This document shows, piece after piece, positions 1 through 8,573 of a stretch of DNA of 64,000 nt. The stretch covers positions 173,054 through 237,053 of the forward strand of contig NZ_RCIZ01000007.1 in the NCBI RefSeq assembly GCF_003666685.1, read 5' to 3'. The first letter of the stretch is position 1. Each line of letters opens with the position of its first letter. A program made the translations under genes and the position numbers. The notes under the pieces were generated by a model. It was not told where the DNA came from and ran no database searches. It saw nothing but the letters and a program-made list of their open reading frames with translations. The stretch comes from Mesorhizobium sp. YM1C-6-2. GTDB lineage: Bacteria > Pseudomonadota > Alphaproteobacteria > Rhizobiales > Rhizobiaceae.

Positions 1-264
1 GCGGTGGTGGTGCCATCGGCAAAAGTCGGCCTGACGGTCGGCGCCGCGTTCGCCTTCATCCTCGCCTTCGGCGACTTCGTCGCGCCTTCGCTGCTGGGCG
101 GTGGCAGATCGCCGACGCTGAGCATCCTGATCATCGACACGGTGAAGTCCGCGTCCGACTGGCCCCGCGCTTCCGTCGTCGCCATGGCGATGATCGTGAC
201 CATGATGGGCGTCATCTTTGCAGCGCTCACCTTCGCCTATCGCAAGCCCGGGGAGACCCACTGA
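1..264 (+). CDS. ABC transporter permease, PotB-type (C-terminal part)
   Basis: The reading frame is already open at base 1, so only the last 87 residues of an inner-membrane permease are present. The fragment has two hydrophobic stretches and the GDFVAPSLLGG segment seen near the end of spermidine/putrescine-type (PotB) permeases. Its stop codon overlaps the start of the next gene (TGATG), so the two permeases are translationally coupled and would form the heterodimeric membrane channel of one importer. The substrate is probably a polyamine or other small cationic or amine compound by family, but this is not shown by the sequence. Confidence 0.85.
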   Translation, partial: AVVVPSAKVGLTVGAAFAFILAFGDFVAPSLLGGGRSPTLSILIIDTVKSASDWPRASVVAMAMIVTMMGVIFAALTFAYRKPGETH

Positions 265-1043
265 TGGAACGCCTCATCCGTGTCGGTCAGGTTTCGTTCG
301 TCTGCCTCGTCTTCTGTTTCATCTACCTGCCGATCGTCTCGCTCATCGCGTTTTCGTTCAACTCGAACCGTTTCCCCAGCCTGCCCTGGACCGGCTTCAG
401 CCTGCACTGGTACAATGAGGTATTCGCCGATCCGAGCATCATCGACGCCTTTGTGCTGAGCATACTGATCGCGGTGTCGGTTTCCGTCACTGCGACGTTG
501 CTTGGCTTCCTCGGCGCGTACATGGACTACCGCTGGCGGTTTACCGGCAAGAACGCGTTGCTCGCGATCATCATCCTTCCGCCGACGATCCCGCTGATCG
601 TGCTCGGTCTCGCCATGCTGAACTTCTTGAAGCAGGTGGGGCTGGCCGCATCGCCACTCGGCATCTTCGTCAGCCACTCGATCCTGTGCATTCCCTTCGC
701 GCTCGCGGTCATCCGCATGCGCCTCGCCGACATGCCGCCCGAACTGGAGCAGGCGGCATGGAACCTCGGCTGCGGGCAGACGCGGACGATCTTCAAGGTC
801 GTCGTGCCTCACTGCCTTCCCGCGATCATCGCCGCGCTGCTGATCACCACGGCGCTTTCGTTCGACGAATTCATGATCGCCTGGTTCGTCTCAGGCGTCG
901 ACGTCACCCTTCCGGTGCGCATCCTGACCCTGCTTCAGGGACAGGTCAGCGCATCGATCAATGCGATTGGCTCGATCGTGTTCGCGATCAGCCTGATTCT
1001 AATCTCTTCCGCCCTGGCCATCATCGTCTGGTCGCGGAAATAG
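264..1043 (+). CDS. ABC transporter permease, PotC-type
   Basis: A 259-residue inner-membrane protein with about six hydrophobic segments, the usual size for a PotC-type permease. The cytoplasmic EAA loop that docks to the ATPase is visible around residues 155-175 (ELEQAAWNLG, then a conserved Gly and a VVPHCLPAI segment). The start codon overlaps the stop of the preceding permease, and the ATPase gene follows after 21 bases. No binding-protein gene lies in the window; it may be upstream of base 1. The neighbouring deaminase-like amidohydrolase suggests the imported compound is a nitrogenous one, which is inference only. Confidence 0.92.
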   Translation: MERLIRVGQVSFVCLVFCFIYLPIVSLIAFSFNSNRFPSLPWTGFSLHWYNEVFADPSIIDAFVLSILIAVSVSVTATLLGFLGAYMDYRWRFTGKNALLAIIILPPTIPLIVLGLAMLNFLKQVGLAASPLGIFVSHSILCIPFALAVIRMRLADMPPELEQAAWNLGCGQTRTIFKVVVPHCLPAIIAALLITTALSFDEFMIAWFVSGVDVTLPVRILTLLQGQVSASINAIGSIVFAISLILISSALAIIVWSRK

Positions 1044-1064
1044 TTCGAATCCCTGGGAGCCATC

Positions 1065-2147
1065 ATGACATCGACGCCAGCAATAGAGCTCCGGAATATC
1101 TCCAAGATATTCAACGGAACAACCGCTGTATCGGATGTAAACCTGTCCATATCGGATGGCGAGTTCATCGCGTTCATCGGTCCGAGCGGGTGCGGCAAGA
1201 CGACGACGCTGCGCATGATCGCCGGTCTGGAGCAGCCGACTGCCGGCGAGATCGCCAGCTACGGCAAGCGTGTCGACCAGTTGAAGCCTTGGGAACGAGA
1301 CACGCCGCTCGTCTGGCAGAACTTCGCCTTGTTTCCGTTCATGAGCGTGGCCGAGAACGTCGCCTTCGGCCTCAAGATGATGCGGCTTCCCGAGGCCGAG
1401 ATAAAGAAGCGCATTGCCGAATGGATGGAGCGCGTCGGCATTTTGCAGTTGCGCGACCGTGCCATCTCACAGCTTTCCGGAGGACAGAAGCAGCGCGTGG
1501 CGCTGGCGCGTGCGCTGGTCACCCAGCCCCGCATTCTGCTTCTCGACGAGCCTCTCGGCGCGCTCGACGCCCATCTGCGGATCAAGATGCAGTCGGAGCT
1601 GAAGACGCTTCAGCAGGAGACCGGCATCACCTTCATCTATGTCACGCACAACCAGTCCGAGGCTTTGGCGATGGCCAATCTGGTTGCCGTGATGAACGAA
1701 GGCAGGATCCAGCAGCTCGGCTCTCCCAACCAGGTCTATCGCGCCCCGTCGAACCGCTTCGTCGCGCAATTCGTCGGCATGAACAATCTGATCGATGGCG
1801 AGGTTGCCGCGATTGACGGCGAGCACTGTATGATCCGCGCGGGCAGCAATTCCTTCTCGGTGCCAGCGGCCAACAAACCTTCACCCGGCGACAAGGTGAC
1901 GTTCATTATCAGCGCCGATCTCGTTGCCATCGAAAGTGCCGAGGCGCCTCAGCGTGAGAACCAGATCGCCGCGACATTCCGTGGCGAGGAATTCATCGGT
2001 TCGGTCGTGACGATGTTCTTCGAGACCGAATACGGGGCCGAGTTCAAGGTGCAGCAACAGCAGCGCGCGGTCCAGAAACTCGGATTGAAGTTCGGCGACA
2101 GGGTCAACCTGTCATGGACGGCCAACGATTCCTTCATGCTGCTTTAA
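1065..2147 (+). CDS. ABC transporter ATP-binding protein, PotA-type
   Basis: The 360-residue ATPase energises the two permeases encoded just upstream. Walker A is GPSGCGKTT at about residues 39-47, the signature is LSGGQKQR near 138-145, Walker B is ILLLDEPLGALD near 160-170, and the switch histidine is in IYVTHNQ. A C-terminal extension of about 120 residues fits the TOBE regulatory domain of PotA/MalK/FbpC-type ATPases. The gene follows the permease by 21 bases and precedes the amidohydrolase by 21 bases, so all four probably share one transcript. Length and domain order are normal; the Pot assignment rests on the permeases as much as on this protein. Confidence 0.93.
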   Translation: MTSTPAIELRNISKIFNGTTAVSDVNLSISDGEFIAFIGPSGCGKTTTLRMIAGLEQPTAGEIASYGKRVDQLKPWERDTPLVWQNFALFPFMSVAENVAFGLKMMRLPEAEIKKRIAEWMERVGILQLRDRAISQLSGGQKQRVALARALVTQPRILLLDEPLGALDAHLRIKMQSELKTLQQETGITFIYVTHNQSEALAMANLVAVMNEGRIQQLGSPNQVYRAPSNRFVAQFVGMNNLIDGEVAAIDGEHCMIRAGSNSFSVPAANKPSPGDKVTFIISADLVAIESAEAPQRENQIAATFRGEEFIGSVVTMFFETEYGAEFKVQQQQRAVQKLGLKFGDRVNLSWTANDSFMLL

Positions 2148-2168
2148 ATACGATACGGGAGGTTCAGG

Positions 2169-3689
2169 ATGATCACGCATATCGCAGGCGCCAATATCAT
2201 CGCGGTCGACAAGGAGCACGGCACGCGTCCTTTCGTGGGCGACATACTGATCGAGGGGCAGAAAATCGCCCATGTCGGAGCGGCGGTTCCGACACCGGAC
2301 GGTGCCAAGAAGATCGATGGCCAGAACCGGCTTGTGACGCCAGGCCTCGTCAACGGACACGTCCATTCCTGGGAGGCGATGTTCAAGGGCCGCTTCGACA
2401 ACATGCCGCTTGAGATCTGGATGCTCTATTCCTATCCGATCGTCGGCAACAAGGCGCTCGATCCGCGCCTGATTTATCTTCGCTCGATGATCGTGGCGAT
2501 GGAGTCGTTGAAGAACGGCGTGACCTGCCTGGTCGACGACATTATCGAATTGCCGACGCAGGGTATGGAGGCGATCGACGCCGTCTTCGACGCGTATGAC
2601 GAGGTCGGCATACGGGCCAACGTGTCGGGCAACATCATGGATCGGCCGTTCATCGACACCATTCCGTTCACGCGGGAATACCTGCCCGCGGATCTTATCG
2701 AAGAGGTGCTCAAGATCGAGACGGCAACGGTGAAGGGATATCTCGACTTCGCCACGGCGGCGGTCAAGAAGCACCACAATCGCTCCGATCGACTCCGCTA
2801 CCTCGTCGCGCCCTCGGGACCGCAGCGCTGTACGGACGAGATGCTGAAAGCGACCCACGATTTTGCGCGTGAGATCAAGAGTTCCTATCACATCCACGTG
2901 CTGGAAACGAAAGTGCAGGCGGTCACCGGACGCGAGTTCTACGGCAAGACGCTGGTCGAATACATCGATAGCCTCGGCGTCCTCTCCGACCTCACGACCA
3001 TGGCGCATTCGATCTGGGTGACCGACAGCGATATCGCCAGGATGGCGGAGCGGCAGTCCTCGATCGCCCACAACCCGATCTCGAACCAGAAGCTGGGTGC
3101 CGGAATAGCACCGTTCCGCAAGCTCCTGGATGCAGGCGTCAACGTCGCCCTCGGGTCGGACGGCATTTCAAGCAACGACACCAGCCGAATGCTCGACGTC
3201 ATGCATGTCGCCGGACTGCTGCACAAGGTGACCACGCCAAACTATGACCGCTGGCCCTCCGCGGGCGAGGTCATCCACGCGGCAACCATGGGCGGCGCGC
3301 GCAGTGCGCAGCAGCACACCGAGATAGGTTCGCTGGAAAAGGGCAAGCGCGCCGATCTTGTGCTGTTCGACCTCGAGACGTTGAACTTCACGCCTCAGAA
3401 CAGTCTGGAGAACCATCTCGTCTATTGCGAGAACGGGTCGTCGATCGACAAGGTGTTCGTTAATGGCGAGGTTGTCGTGGACGGCGGCGAACTCACGAAG
3501 GTCAACGAGAAGGCGCTGCTGCAAGAGCTGCGCGGCCGCTATGAGGCCTTCAGCGCGCACCACGCCGGTGTCGAAAAGCTGAACCGGCGGTTCGAACCAT
3601 ATTTCAGGAAGATTCACGAGCGCTGCTGCGGGCAGGATATCGGGCTCAACCGCTACAGCGCCACACCTGCCGAGTGGTATATGACGTAG
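2169..3689 (+). CDS. metal-dependent amidohydrolase (cytosine/guanine deaminase-like)
   Basis: This 506-residue protein belongs to the amidohydrolase superfamily group that deaminates or dechlorinates nitrogen heterocycles (SsnA, TrzN/AtzB, guanine and 8-oxoguanine deaminase relatives). Metal ligands are visible in order: the HVH motif at residues 64-66 in VNGHVHSW, a histidine in YHIHVLE, another in MAHSIWV, and the aspartate in LGSDGISSND. The N-terminal beta-sandwich and the C-terminal strand containing KGKRADLVLFD, typical of the family, are present. It is the last gene of the Pot-type transport operon and has a GGGAGG-type ribosome site. A role in processing the imported compound is inferred; the exact substrate is unknown. 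Confidence 0.9.
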   Translation: MITHIAGANIIAVDKEHGTRPFVGDILIEGQKIAHVGAAVPTPDGAKKIDGQNRLVTPGLVNGHVHSWEAMFKGRFDNMPLEIWMLYSYPIVGNKALDPRLIYLRSMIVAMESLKNGVTCLVDDIIELPTQGMEAIDAVFDAYDEVGIRANVSGNIMDRPFIDTIPFTREYLPADLIEEVLKIETATVKGYLDFATAAVKKHHNRSDRLRYLVAPSGPQRCTDEMLKATHDFAREIKSSYHIHVLETKVQAVTGREFYGKTLVEYIDSLGVLSDLTTMAHSIWVTDSDIARMAERQSSIAHNPISNQKLGAGIAPFRKLLDAGVNVALGSDGISSNDTSRMLDVMHVAGLLHKVTTPNYDRWPSAGEVIHAATMGGARSAQQHTEIGSLEKGKRADLVLFDLETLNFTPQNSLENHLVYCENGSSIDKVFVNGEVVVDGGELTKVNEKALLQELRGRYEAFSAHHAGVEKLNRRFEPYFRKIHERCCGQDIGLNRYSATPAEWYMT

Positions 3690-3708
3690 TTTCACGTTGA
3701 GGGCGGGA

Positions 3709-3729
3709 GTTGCGTCTCACAAACGCAAC
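3709..3729 (+). terminator. short hairpin between convergent genes
   Basis: GTTGCGT and ACGCAAC form a 7-bp perfect stem with a 7-base loop, 20 bases after the stop of the amidohydrolase gene. The gene on the other side (MFS transporter) converges on it. There is no T-run, so a terminator role is plausible but weak. The rest of 3690-3944 shows nothing recognisable. Confidence 0.3.
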
Positions 3730-3944
3730 CAGCGTCGTCGTCGCCACCAAAGTCTGCTTTCAGGTAGCTGCGAAACCGATCCTTGCGGCCGACATGGGGG
3801 CGCGAACCGGACGTAGCGCCGATGTCGCATAACATCCGATGTGAAACCGGCAGAAGACGGCTCTGGGCGCAAGCGGACTGGCAGCTTCAGGCTCAAATCT
3901 TTAGGAGCAAACATCCAATCGACTGCGCGGCAGCCAGTTCCATC

Positions 3945-5177
3945 TTATTTTTGATATGCCGCAGCGAACCAGAATCCAGCACACAGCACCAGCGATCCGG
4001 CGAAGATCGCTGCGAGCACTGCGCCGTAACCACCGCTCGCCTGCCAGATCACGGCAGCGGCCAAGGGTGCCCCCGCCTGCATTAGGTTCATCGGAGCGAC
4101 GAGCGAGCCGTTCACCGCCCCATAGGCCTCACGCGTGACCATCTCCGGGACGGCAAGTCCACGAACAATCGTGATCATGCCGTTCGCCGCTCCATAGAAA
4201 GCTGCGACGAAAGCCATGACGAGCGTCGCCGGGGGCGCGAAGGCGAAGCCTATAATGGCCAGCGGAAAGACGACGACGATTGCCGACCCCAGCTTCCGCA
4301 CGGGTGCGTCCGACGCGAAGGCCCGGATCATCGCGCGGCCGGCCACCTGTGCGGGGCCGATAACCGCCAGGACCATCACGACCTCCGACGCATCCAGTCC
4401 GCGTTCCAGCAACAGTGGATAGAAATGGTAGGTGAGCGACGAGAAGGCAGCCGCATAGGAAATCCAGGCCAGCATGAGGCCCCAGTATGCAGGTTTACGC
4501 ATCGCGGCCGCGACCGCCGCCCGCCCCCTGAGCGGGGCTGCCTCATCAGGTTCGAGGGTACGAGACGGCACGTCCTTCGCAGGGTCGATGGCAAGGAAGT
4601 AGAGGCCACCGCAGACGACAATGTTCACGACTGCCATACCGAGGAGCGCACCGCGCCAGCCTTGAGTGTCGATCAGGAACTGGATCACGGGGATAAAGAC
4701 GGTACTGGCGAAGCCGCCCCACAACGTCAAGGCCGTGATGCCCTTGCGCGCGCCTTGTGGCCCGACCCGCCGCGCGATAACCGCGAAAGCTGGCTCGTAG
4801 AGCGTCGCGGCTTGCATGCAGCCAAGGATGGCGAGCACCGCATAGAAGGTAATGAGACTGGTCACCTGCGACCAGGCAGCCAGCAGCACTCCCGCTACCA
4901 CCGAGGCACCGGCCATCAGCATGCGGCCGTGGCCCCGGTCGATGGCGGCCCCGACCGGATACGCGGCAAGGCCGGCTAGCAGCAGGCCACAGGTGGCGGC
5001 CCCGTAAAGCTCGGTCTTCGACCAGCCGAGGTCGATCCGCATGGCCTCGGCGATCAGTGGGAATCCGTAGAACAGCGTCCCCCACGAACATATCTGCGCT
5101 GCCCCGAGGGCACTGATAAATAATGAAATCCCGGGTTCTTGTTCGTTGCCAGACTCGTATGCTTGTCGTTGTGTCAT
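3945..5177 (-). CDS. MFS transporter
   Basis: A 410-residue protein with about twelve hydrophobic segments, the usual size of a major facilitator. Between the second and third segments is the family loop (PVGAAIDRGHGRMLMAG, equivalent to the GxxxDRxGRR motif). The general layout, with SWGTLFYGFPL near the N-terminus, resembles OxlT/monocarboxylate-type members, but the substrate cannot be told. The start ATG is in GTGTCAT on the plus strand at 5175-5177. It lies 233 bases downstream of the TetR gene on the same strand and could be the last gene of that cassette or have its own promoter in the gap. Confidence 0.9.
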   Translation of the reverse strand: MTQRQAYESGNEQEPGISLFISALGAAQICSWGTLFYGFPLIAEAMRIDLGWSKTELYGAATCGLLLAGLAAYPVGAAIDRGHGRMLMAGASVVAGVLLAAWSQVTSLITFYAVLAILGCMQAATLYEPAFAVIARRVGPQGARKGITALTLWGGFASTVFIPVIQFLIDTQGWRGALLGMAVVNIVVCGGLYFLAIDPAKDVPSRTLEPDEAAPLRGRAAVAAAMRKPAYWGLMLAWISYAAAFSSLTYHFYPLLLERGLDASEVVMVLAVIGPAQVAGRAMIRAFASDAPVRKLGSAIVVVFPLAIIGFAFAPPATLVMAFVAAFYGAANGMITIVRGLAVPEMVTREAYGAVNGSLVAPMNLMQAGAPLAAAVIWQASGGYGAVLAAIFAGSLVLCAGFWFAAAYQK

Positions 5178-5410
5178 TCGGTGTGCAGCCTTGGCGCCGG
5201 CCTCACAGGAGCCGGAGAAAAAGGAAGGGCTTCGGACAACGCAGAACGGTTGTTCGGAGCCATTCCACGGACCGGCTTAGTTGTTGAGGAAATCTCCGAT
5301 AGTCGCGCCAATCATTCAGCCTGCTCAGCGGGCTGGTTCTCAATGCGGAATGCAGCGGCAGAACGCGTGTTGACCTGTTCACCCTATGCCATGCCCTATG
5401 TGCTCGATCG

Positions 5411-6226
5411 CTATGCCGTCCGCGACAAGGGCCTGGCGGTTGATGGTTTCTTTTGGCGTCGGTCTGCGGCAGCGGATGCACGGCTAGCTCGACAATTGCT
5501 TCTCAGGGCTCGTATTCCCGCCGCGGCGAAAGTCACGCCATGTCGAAGAAGTAAATCCGTATTTTTCATGTCTTCATCGCTGTGCGCGAGATCAGACAGC
5601 CGTTTAGGCGCGCTTAGCCACATGTAGAACATGCTAAGCATCATGAAGTATGCGCGAAAGGCCATGCTCCTGTCGAATTCTGGTACTATCTCCAGAAATG
5701 CACTGACGCCGAGATCCTGAACTTCGTTAAAGTATTTTAAGGCTACCGTTCTTGACCAATCATCGTCGTGATAAGCGCTTCTTATGACAAACTTCGCAAA
5801 CTCACGACTTGGTTCGTTTTCGCTGGTAACGAGATTTATCCATGGCCTTATAAGGATGCCGATCAGAACCTCGATATCCTTATCCCCCTTGGCGTTCTTC
5901 ATTTCAAGAAATGAGCGGATGGAGCTGATTCTCATCTGATTCATTTCTTTCATGTGCCGATCGTATACGGCTTCGAAAAGCTGCTCCTTGCTCTCGTAAT
6001 GATAGTGGATCAACGATTGGCTCACGCCTGCGAGACGGGCTATGTCACGCATCGACGTGCCATCGAACTCCTTGGTCGCGAAAAGGATGGCAGCCTGATC
6101 CAGGATCAGATCTTTCCTTTCGGAATCGGCCATGGTGGTGGAAGCTGCTTTTCTTTTCGTTGTTGTCATACGATTTTCAAGGGCTCGCATATCCATCAGT
6201 GTCTGAACGCTGCGGCTGTGGGCCAT
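5411..6226 (-). CDS. TetR family transcriptional regulator
   Basis: The 271-residue protein has an N-terminal TetR helix-turn-helix (about residues 38-85) with the diagnostic GTSMRDIARLAGVSQSLIHY and HYESKEQLFEAVYDRH segments, followed by a helical ligand-binding part. The C-terminal ~40 residues are basic and low in complexity. Several in-frame ATGs exist (6226, 6196, 6190, 6169); the last would begin just before the basic arm and is an acceptable alternative. It is the last gene of a minus-strand run that starts at 12840, and a 16-bp palindrome ahead of that run is the best candidate operator. Repression of the upstream transport and hydrolase genes is inferred. Confidence 0.88.
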   Translation of the reverse strand: MAHSRSVQTLMDMRALENRMTTTKRKAASTTMADSERKDLILDQAAILFATKEFDGTSMRDIARLAGVSQSLIHYHYESKEQLFEAVYDRHMKEMNQMRISSIRSFLEMKNAKGDKDIEVLIGILIRPWINLVTSENEPSREFAKFVIRSAYHDDDWSRTVALKYFNEVQDLGVSAFLEIVPEFDRSMAFRAYFMMLSMFYMWLSAPKRLSDLAHSDEDMKNTDLLLRHGVTFAAAGIRALRSNCRASRASAAADRRQKKPSTARPLSRTA

Positions 6227-6244
6227 CGCCCCAAGCCGCTGATG

Positions 6245-7072
6245 CTATGGATGAGCGGCTTTCTCCGACGCCCAACTTCCTAACAAGATGCGCTCCTGCT
6301 TCAAAATGAAGTCGTGCACAATTTCATTGAACTCGTCCGAGAATATCTGGGAAGCGACATGCGCGCCATCCTTCATCGTTGCAAGCTCGGCGCCTGGAAT
6401 TGCATCTGCAATGGCGCGGGAATAGTAGATCGGGGTCAAGTGATCGTTCTCCACGCCGATGACAAGAACAGGTGTCGCGATCCGAGAAAGATCTGCTGTT
6501 CGATCGAACTCCAGCAATGCTTGAATTCTGCTATCGACGATGTCCGGATCAAAGCTGTCGCCGTAGACCGTGGTGTCCTCAATGTCGGGCGCATCCCTGA
6601 TCCACCAACTCGGCTGCAAGAATATGGATCCGCCCCGGACATAGTCGGTGGGCCCTGCCTTCAAGAGGGTACGCCTCACCTCAAAGCAGCGCTTGAAGAA
6701 TGTATCAGCCTTGGTCCATGTCGCATACATGACTGCTGCCTGAACCCTATTCGGATGCTCCAGGCAAAGGATTTGAGCGATTGCGCCTCCGGTCGAATGG
6801 CCGACTACGATAGCGCTATCAATCGCCAGGGCGTCCATGATGCCAATGGTATCGGCCGCCATCTGCTCCAGTGAATACCGGATCTTGGATTTCGTGCTCC
6901 GGCCCGTGCCCCGGTGGTCGTGAACGATGACACGGAAAAATTTCGAGAAATACGCGATTTGCGGCTGCCAGTAGGAGCCGACTCCGCCCAAGCCCGCCAC
7001 GAAGAACAGCGGCGGGCCCTCACCATGCTCTTCGTAGTAAATCTCGCAGTCGTCAAGCTTGAGTATCGGCAT
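6245..7072 (-). CDS. alpha/beta hydrolase, RutD-like
   Basis: A 275-residue alpha/beta hydrolase with nucleophile Ser93 in GHSTGG, a likely acid Asp210 in ENDHLTP and His238 in DGAHVAS. The oxyanion-side segment FVAGLGGVGSYWQPQIA near residue 24 and the KRCFEVRRTLLKAG stretch near 127 look closely like RutD, the aminoacrylate hydrolase of the Rut pyrimidine pathway. A RidA/RutC-like gene lies immediately upstream on the same strand, which strengthens that reading. No RutA, RutB or RutF homologue is in this operon, so the pair may act on an aminoacrylate-like or enamine product of a different pathway. The start has a GAGGTG ribosome site. Confidence 0.88.
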   Translation of the reverse strand: MPILKLDDCEIYYEEHGEGPPLFFVAGLGGVGSYWQPQIAYFSKFFRVIVHDHRGTGRSTKSKIRYSLEQMAADTIGIMDALAIDSAIVVGHSTGGAIAQILCLEHPNRVQAAVMYATWTKADTFFKRCFEVRRTLLKAGPTDYVRGGSIFLQPSWWIRDAPDIEDTTVYGDSFDPDIVDSRIQALLEFDRTADLSRIATPVLVIGVENDHLTPIYYSRAIADAIPGAELATMKDGAHVASQIFSDEFNEIVHDFILKQERILLGSWASEKAAHP

Positions 7073-7138
7073 CCACGCACCTCATTCCACCCCAGGGACA
7101 GGGGTTATTTCCGCCCGCGTTGACGGAAGTCTGCTGGC

Positions 7139-7522
7139 TTATGTTGATTGAACATGAGCGATAGAGGCTATCTCTATAAGAAACTCCTCGCGCACCAATT
7201 GTGAGACAATACAGAACCGGGCCGGCGGATTCGGGAAATACTCGGCATACACCCGGTTCATTTCGCCGTAATGCTTTACATCCGAAATGAAGATCATGTT
7301 GTAAGCGATATCGGAGAGGCTTCCGCCGCCAGCTTCGACTACCGACTTGATCTGGTCGAGGATGTATCGCGTCTGCCCGGCTGCATCGCCAGGATGGACA
7401 ACGGATCCTTGCTGATCTATCGCCAAAGTCCCCGAGACATAGATGGTATTGTCCGCGCGAGCTCCATGCACATAGGGCGCGATCGGCTTGGCTGAGCCGG
7501 GGGGAACGATCGGGATAAACAT
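7139..7522 (-). CDS. RidA/YjgF/RutC family protein
   Basis: A 127-residue single-domain protein of the RidA superfamily, of normal length. The conserved glycine-rich strand (VHGARADNTIYVSGTLAID), the central helix and Arg102 in NPPARFCIVSQL, which in RidA binds the carboxylate of enamine/imine substrates, are all present. These proteins hydrolyse reactive enamines or imines such as 2-aminoacrylate; RutC does so in pyrimidine degradation. It sits between the ABC permease and the RutD-like hydrolase, and has a good GGAAGG ribosome site. Together the two hydrolases suggest that catabolism of the imported compound gives an aminoacrylate-type intermediate (inference). Confidence 0.9.
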   Translation of the reverse strand: MFIPIVPPGSAKPIAPYVHGARADNTIYVSGTLAIDQQGSVVHPGDAAGQTRYILDQIKSVVEAGGGSLSDIAYNMIFISDVKHYGEMNRVYAEYFPNPPARFCIVSQLVREEFLIEIASIAHVQST

Positions 7523-7571
7523 TTGCCTTCCTTCCGCTGAATGGTTTCGTCGGACGTTCGTGAACGTCGGC

Positions 7572-8573
7572 CTATTTCGTCTTGGCGTTGCGATATCTCG
7601 CGCCGATTGTTGCCAGGATGAGCACCGCCCCGGCGAACAGCTGCTGGGTATATGCCGGCGCTCCGAGGATCAGGAGGCCAGTGGTCCCAGTCTCGATCAG
7701 GTACACGCCGATCACAGTGCCCACGATGTGAAACTGACGGCGCGCAAGCGTCACCGAACCGAGAAACGCGGCCGCGAAAGTCGGCAGCAGCATGCTGGCT
7801 CCAAAAAGAGGAGTTAGAGAGCCCTGCCTTGCTGTGTAGATGACGCCCGCGAGTGCACCGAGCACCGCCGCTATCACGAACGCAGTTATGATCTGACGTT
7901 CGACCCTGATACCCGACATGCGGCTTGCTGCGCGATTTCCCCCGGTCGCGTAGATGTGCCGCCCCAATACCGTGTAATGCAGTATCACGATCAAAATCGC
8001 CGCGATAAATACGAGATAGAATACGGGAGCCTGTATGCTGCCGATCCGCCAGTCTCCCAAAGCGAGGAAAGGCCCAGTAAAGCCACTGAAGATGACGGAA
8101 TTGCCTGTTACCCACATCGAAAGGCCATCGAGAAGACTCGAAACACCAATCGTTGCGATGAGGGCTGGCATTTCATAACGCGTGACCAGCACGCCGTTGA
8201 TCAGGCCGATCAGAATCCCGACCACGATGATCATCGGCAGGACGAGCGCGACGTTCCAGCCCATCTGGGCTATCGTGACCGCAGCCAGAGCGCCAGCGAA
8301 TGACGCGACCGCGGCAATCGAGAGGTCAAACTCTCCCACGGCCAGAACAACGGTCAGGCCGCAGGCGAGGATAGCCAGAACTGCTCCGTTGTTCAGTATC
8401 GACGCCAGATTGTCGATCGTTAGAAAGATGGAAGGTTCGAGAAAGCCAAATAGCAATACAAGTACGGCGAAGAATATCACAGGAGCTAGCGAGCCCCAGT
8501 CGATGCTTTTGCGGACCGACACCAGAGAACCGCCAGGAACGTTACCATCAATACGATCGTTAGTGCTTGTCAT
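7572..8573 (-). CDS. ABC transporter permease, ribose/xylose type (RbsC family)
   Basis: A highly hydrophobic inner-membrane permease of the BPD_transp_2 family, about 333 residues from the ATG at 8573. I preferred this start because the sequence before it is hydrophilic and atypical and because the resulting 14-base overlap with the ATPase gene is a normal coupling. Conserved features include the LTVVLAVGEFDLSIAAVAS segment, related to the VxxxGGIDLSVG motif but with EFDLS in place of GIDLS, and the ATGGNRAASRMSGI loop that contacts the ATPase. It pairs with the ATPase and binding protein encoded upstream. The sugar-type family name does not prove a sugar substrate. Confidence 0.9.
   Translation of the reverse strand: MTSTNDRIDGNVPGGSLVSVRKSIDWGSLAPVIFFAVLVLLFGFLEPSIFLTIDNLASILNNGAVLAILACGLTVVLAVGEFDLSIAAVASFAGALAAVTIAQMGWNVALVLPMIIVVGILIGLINGVLVTRYEMPALIATIGVSSLLDGLSMWVTGNSVIFSGFTGPFLALGDWRIGSIQAPVFYLVFIAAILIVILHYTVLGRHIYATGGNRAASRMSGIRVERQIITAFVIAAVLGALAGVIYTARQGSLTPLFGASMLLPTFAAAFLGSVTLARRQFHIVGTVIGVYLIETGTTGLLILGAPAYTQQLFAGAVLILATIGARYRNAKTK

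Noticed and set aside
5411..7522. A complete Rut pyrimidine pathway
   Set aside because: Only RutC-like and RutD-like proteins are present in the operon; the isochorismatase-type genes are more than 45 kb away in a different cassette and RutA/RutF are absent.
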